Origin: Nitrospinae bacterium RIFCSPLOWO2_12_39_16
Lineage (GTDB): Bacteria > Nitrospinota > Nitrospinia > UBA9942
Direction of reading: 5' to 3'
Assembly (NCBI GenBank): GCA_001805005.1
Contig: MHDO01000126.1
Coordinates: 1-13,320 of the forward strand
Length of the DNA stretch: 13,320 nucleotides
Part shown: piece by piece, positions 11,430-13,320 of the stretch
Numbering within the stretch: position 1 is the stretch's first letter
Layout of the letters: every line of letters starts with the position of its first letter
Notes under the pieces: generated by a model
The model's database searches: none
Seen by the model: the letters and a program-made list of their open reading frames with translations, nothing else
What the model was told of the DNA's origin: nothing
Program-made: the position numbers and the translations under genes

Positions 11430-12774
11430 TTCTTTGTGACCATGAGGGGCTGTATCCACCCCCCTCTAAATATATAATCCTTCTCTGGTCAGTTCCATCT
11501 GAGTTCATTGCATATATCTGATATTTTCCGTCTCTATTGGAACTGAAGGCTATACGCCTGCCGTCAGGAGACCATACAGGATTTTGATTATCACCTGTAT
11601 CTGATGTCAACTGCTGGACTTTACTGCTGACCAAATCTATCACAAAAATATTAAATTGTCCACCATTGAGAGATGTGTAAGCTATTTTGTTTCCATCAGG
11701 GGACCATGATGACTGGTCATTATATTTTCCCTGATATGTGAGCCTTCTTAAGTTTGTCCCGTCAGACCCCATTATATAGACTTGAGGGCTTCCACCTCTG
11801 TCCGAAGTGAAGGCAATCTCTATTCCGTTTGGAGACCATGCAGGAGATGTTTCAATGCTTCTGGATTTTGTCAGCCGTGATAGATTTTTTCCATCAAAAT
11901 CCATTGTATAAATTTCTGCATTGCCGTCCTTGCTCAGGGATACGGCAAGCCTCTTTCCATCCGGAGACCATGATGCAGGTGCATTTATCCCGGGGAAAAT
12001 TGAGACTGGAGTCTTTTTGCCATCTGCAACATCAATCAAATAGAGGTCAGGGTTTCTATATCTGTATGTTGCATATATGATGTTTTTTCCGTCAGGCGAC
12101 CATTTTGGGAAGAGAGAGATTGATTTGTCATCTGTAATTTTTCGGATATTCTGTCCATCATAATCCGATATGTATACCTCCTTATTCCCTGTTACCTTTG
12201 AGACAAAGGTAAGCATGGTTTGGGCAATTCCATTTTCTCCTGTAAAGCGGTAGGTTATTTCATCGGAGAATTTGTGGATCATTTGCCTAAATGTAGTCCT
12301 ATCGCCGCCATACTTATAACCAATTATCTGTTCCCCGCTTTTCAGGGCATACAGCCTGCATTCAATATTGATTTTTCCACCCTCTATAGTTATATGCCCC
12401 TTTGCAAGAATCTCTGCCCCAAGAGATGTCCACTCATTAAAATTTATTTTTCCTGTCTTTTTATCCTTTGCATCTATTTCCTTTAAAATATCCCTGTTTT
12501 CTATTGTCTTAAAAAATCCCGAATTGTTCAGGTCATTAGTTAAAATCTCTGAACTCTTTTTGGAGAAATTTTCCCTGTCTATTGCCCCCTCCTGAACTAA
12601 AAAATCAGGAATGGCAATCTTTATTTTTGCACCTCCTGCCTTCGTGATGCTTAAATATACATCAGAGGTATCCGCAAATGCACTGAACAGTGAACAGTGA
12701 ACAGTGAACAATAAAAAAAACAACAGAACCTTGATTGCTGACCGCTGATCGCTGACCGATGTTTTTTTATTCAT
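11422..12774 (-). CDS. tolB: Tol-Pal system beta-propeller protein TolB
   Basis: Periplasmic TolB shuttles between Pal and TolA during envelope constriction. The protein has 450 residues. A cleavable signal peptide with likely site AFA|D (after residue 34) precedes the N-terminal domain (about 50-180, IKIAIPDFLVQEG, FSKKSSEILTNDLNNSGFF). A C-terminal propeller follows with repeated WSPDGKxIxY/F blades, for example FPKWSPDGKNIIYATYR, ASWSPDGKRLAVS, PAWSPNGIEIAFTSDRGG and PVWSPDGRRIAFSSNRDGKYQIYAMNSDG. I chose ATG 12774 over TTG 12795 because it forms the ATGAATAA overlap with the tolA-like stop, the same coupling seen between mlaD and the TPR gene. Residues 6-13 and 22-31 of the signal peptide are encoded by 7-bp repeat arrays. 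Confidence 0.95.
   Translation of the reverse strand: MNKKTSVSDQRSAIKVLLFFLLFTVHCSLFSAFADTSDVYLSITKAGGAKIKIAIPDFLVQEGAIDRENFSKKSSEILTNDLNNSGFFKTIENRDILKEIDAKDKKTGKINFNEWTSLGAEILAKGHITIEGGKINIECRLYALKSGEQIIGYKYGGDRTTFRQMIHKFSDEITYRFTGENGIAQTMLTFVSKVTGNKEVYISDYDGQNIRKITDDKSISLFPKWSPDGKNIIYATYRYRNPDLYLIDVADGKKTPVSIFPGINAPASWSPDGKRLAVSLSKDGNAEIYTMDFDGKNLSRLTKSRSIETSPAWSPNGIEIAFTSDRGGSPQVYIMGSDGTNLRRLTYQGKYNDQSSWSPDGNKIAYTSLNGGQFNIFVIDLVSSKVQQLTSDTGDNQNPVWSPDGRRIAFSSNRDGKYQIYAMNSDGTDQRRIIYLEGGGYSPSWSQRIE
12684..12757. repeat. Two 7-bp arrays in the tolB signal peptide
   Basis: 12684-12711 holds TGAACAG three times and then TGAACAA. 12737-12757 holds GCTGACC, GCTGATC, GCTGACC. On the coding strand the first array encodes the hydrophobic core LFTVHCSLFS and the second encodes SVSDQRSA near the N-terminus. 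The layout (two arrays of different heptamers about 25 bp apart) matches the other paired arrays, although complementarity between the arms is weaker here. Confidence 0.9.
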
Positions 12775-13320
12775 TTTTCTTGTATTCAAATCCAAAGTGA
12801 ATTACGAGATGGTCCTCTCCAAAATCCTTTGGCAGGGGCGGTAGAGGGGCGGAAGATAATACAGCCCTTAAGGCAGAGTTGTCAAAAGGAGTGAAGCCTG
12901 ACGACTTTTCAATCTCTGCCCTTTCTATCCTCCCATTTCTTAATATTTTAAATTTTATTATGACCTTTTTAATTTCTCCTGAAAGAATTTCCACTTCAAG
13001 TGTGCTCCATCTATTCTCAATTTTGTTCGTAATTCCGGTTAAATACCACCCATAGGGAAATTCCTTTGTGTCCAGAGAAATATCGCCAACCGGCGGTGAA
13101 ATAGATGCAACTGTTTCACCCCGTAAGAGACCGAAGGTCTTACGGGGTTCATCTGTTTTTTTAATTGACAAAGGGGATTGAACAGATGGAGGTATATATG
13201 CCTTCTCATGTTTTTCAACTGTTTCCTCTGTCTTGCCGCTGGCAGTAATTGGTTCAGCCTCTTTTTTCTTTTTAGCGGACACACTCTCTTTCTTTTTGGA
13301 TTTCTGTTTCTTTTTTGCTG
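12767..13320 (-). CDS. tolA: TolA-like protein with TonB C-terminal domain (5' end outside window)
   Basis: Inner-membrane TolA links the TolQR motor to TolB/Pal. The frame stays open to the window edge without a stop (a Lys-rich run such as KKKQKSKKKES precedes the GTG at 13282), so the gene is 5'-truncated here; about 184 residues are visible. The visible part is a Lys/Glu-rich segment, a Pro-containing linker and a TonB/TolA C-terminal domain (YLTGITNKIENRWS, IIKFKILRNGRIERAEIEKSSG, FDNSALRAVLSSAPLPPLPKDF, LVIHFGF). The identification rests on this domain plus position directly before tolB; the gene could be called TonB-like out of context. The stop overlaps the tolB ATG by 8 nt. A strong 29-nt palindrome lies in the linker. 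Confidence 0.85.
   Translation of the reverse strand, partial: AKKKQKSKKKESVSAKKKKEAEPITASGKTEETVEKHEKAYIPPSVQSPLSIKKTDEPRKTFGLLRGETVASISPPVGDISLDTKEFPYGWYLTGITNKIENRWSTLEVEILSGEIKKVIIKFKILRNGRIERAEIEKSSGFTPFDNSALRAVLSSAPLPPLPKDFGEDHLVIHFGFEYKKNE
13119..13147. repeat. In-frame palindromic element inside the tolA-like gene
   Basis: CCCCGTAAGA (13119-13128) and TCTTACGGGG (13138-13147) are perfect complements, and GACC/GGTC continue the stem inward to a 3-nt loop with a 2-nt bulge. On the coding strand it specifies PRKTFGLLRG in the variable linker before the TonB domain. The GC-rich stem stands out from the AT-rich surroundings. Confidence 0.85.

Noticed and set aside
12767..13282. GTG at 13282 as the true start of the TolA-like protein
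   Set aside because: The same frame continues upstream with Lys-rich codons and no stop to the window edge, and no ribosome binding site precedes the GTG; the missing membrane anchor would be upstream.
1..13320. tRNA or rRNA genes and insertion sequences
   Set aside because: No cloverleaf-type sequence, rRNA segment or transposase was recognised; every gap is under 130 bp and is accounted for by repeats, promoters or ribosome binding sites.

Overview
The window is about 13.3 kb of AT-rich chromosomal DNA from a Gram-negative (diderm) bacterium. Evidence for an outer membrane is direct: apolipoprotein N-acyltransferase (Lnt), an MlaE/MlaF/MlaD lipid-transport set, and TolA-like, TolB, Pal and YbgF/CpoB of the Tol-Pal system. 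Low GC, short intergenic gaps and many short-period repeats fit an uncultured lineage such as Nitrospirota, Schekmanbacteria or a deltaproteobacterial relative. That placement is a guess, because the window has no rRNA or other strong phylogenetic marker.

Layout. Positions 1-786 (+) hold the C-terminal half of lnt. It meets, tail to tail, a leftward run of mlaE (4394-3609), mlaF (3605-2877), mlaD (2770-1661) and a TPR lipoprotein gene (1668-781). Upstream of mlaE, same strand, is a stand-alone HNH endonuclease gene (5010-4483). A compact divergent promoter region (5058-5119) separates it from a rightward run: an 836-residue protein made of two tandem malic-enzyme modules (5138-7648), a GalT-family nucleotidyltransferase (7744-8721) and purE (8742-9248). 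The right part (9257-13320) is a leftward tol-pal operon in the usual order tolA-like, tolB, pal, ybgF; tolQ/tolR would be expected beyond the right edge.

How the genes fit together. Mla proteins move phospholipid between inner and outer membranes, Tol-Pal ties the outer membrane to peptidoglycan during division, and Lnt finishes the lipid anchors of lipoproteins; three are encoded here (the TPR protein, YbgF and Pal). The central metabolic genes (malate/pyruvate, UDP-sugar, purine) are unrelated to the envelope genes apart from position.

Most notable. (1) A double malic enzyme whose two modules have lost different conserved active-site features. (2) An MlaF-like ATPase with LSYNK in place of the LSGGQ-type signature and Asn in place of the switch His. 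(3) A GalT homologue with HLHSH instead of HxHxQ. (4) Repeated paired arrays of 7-bp units, facing each other as inverted repeats, in gene gaps and also inside genes, where they encode most of the signal peptides of TolB and the TPR lipoprotein; a further one-arm array lies within lnt. (5) Two divergent promoters whose TTGACA -35 boxes form a single palindrome.
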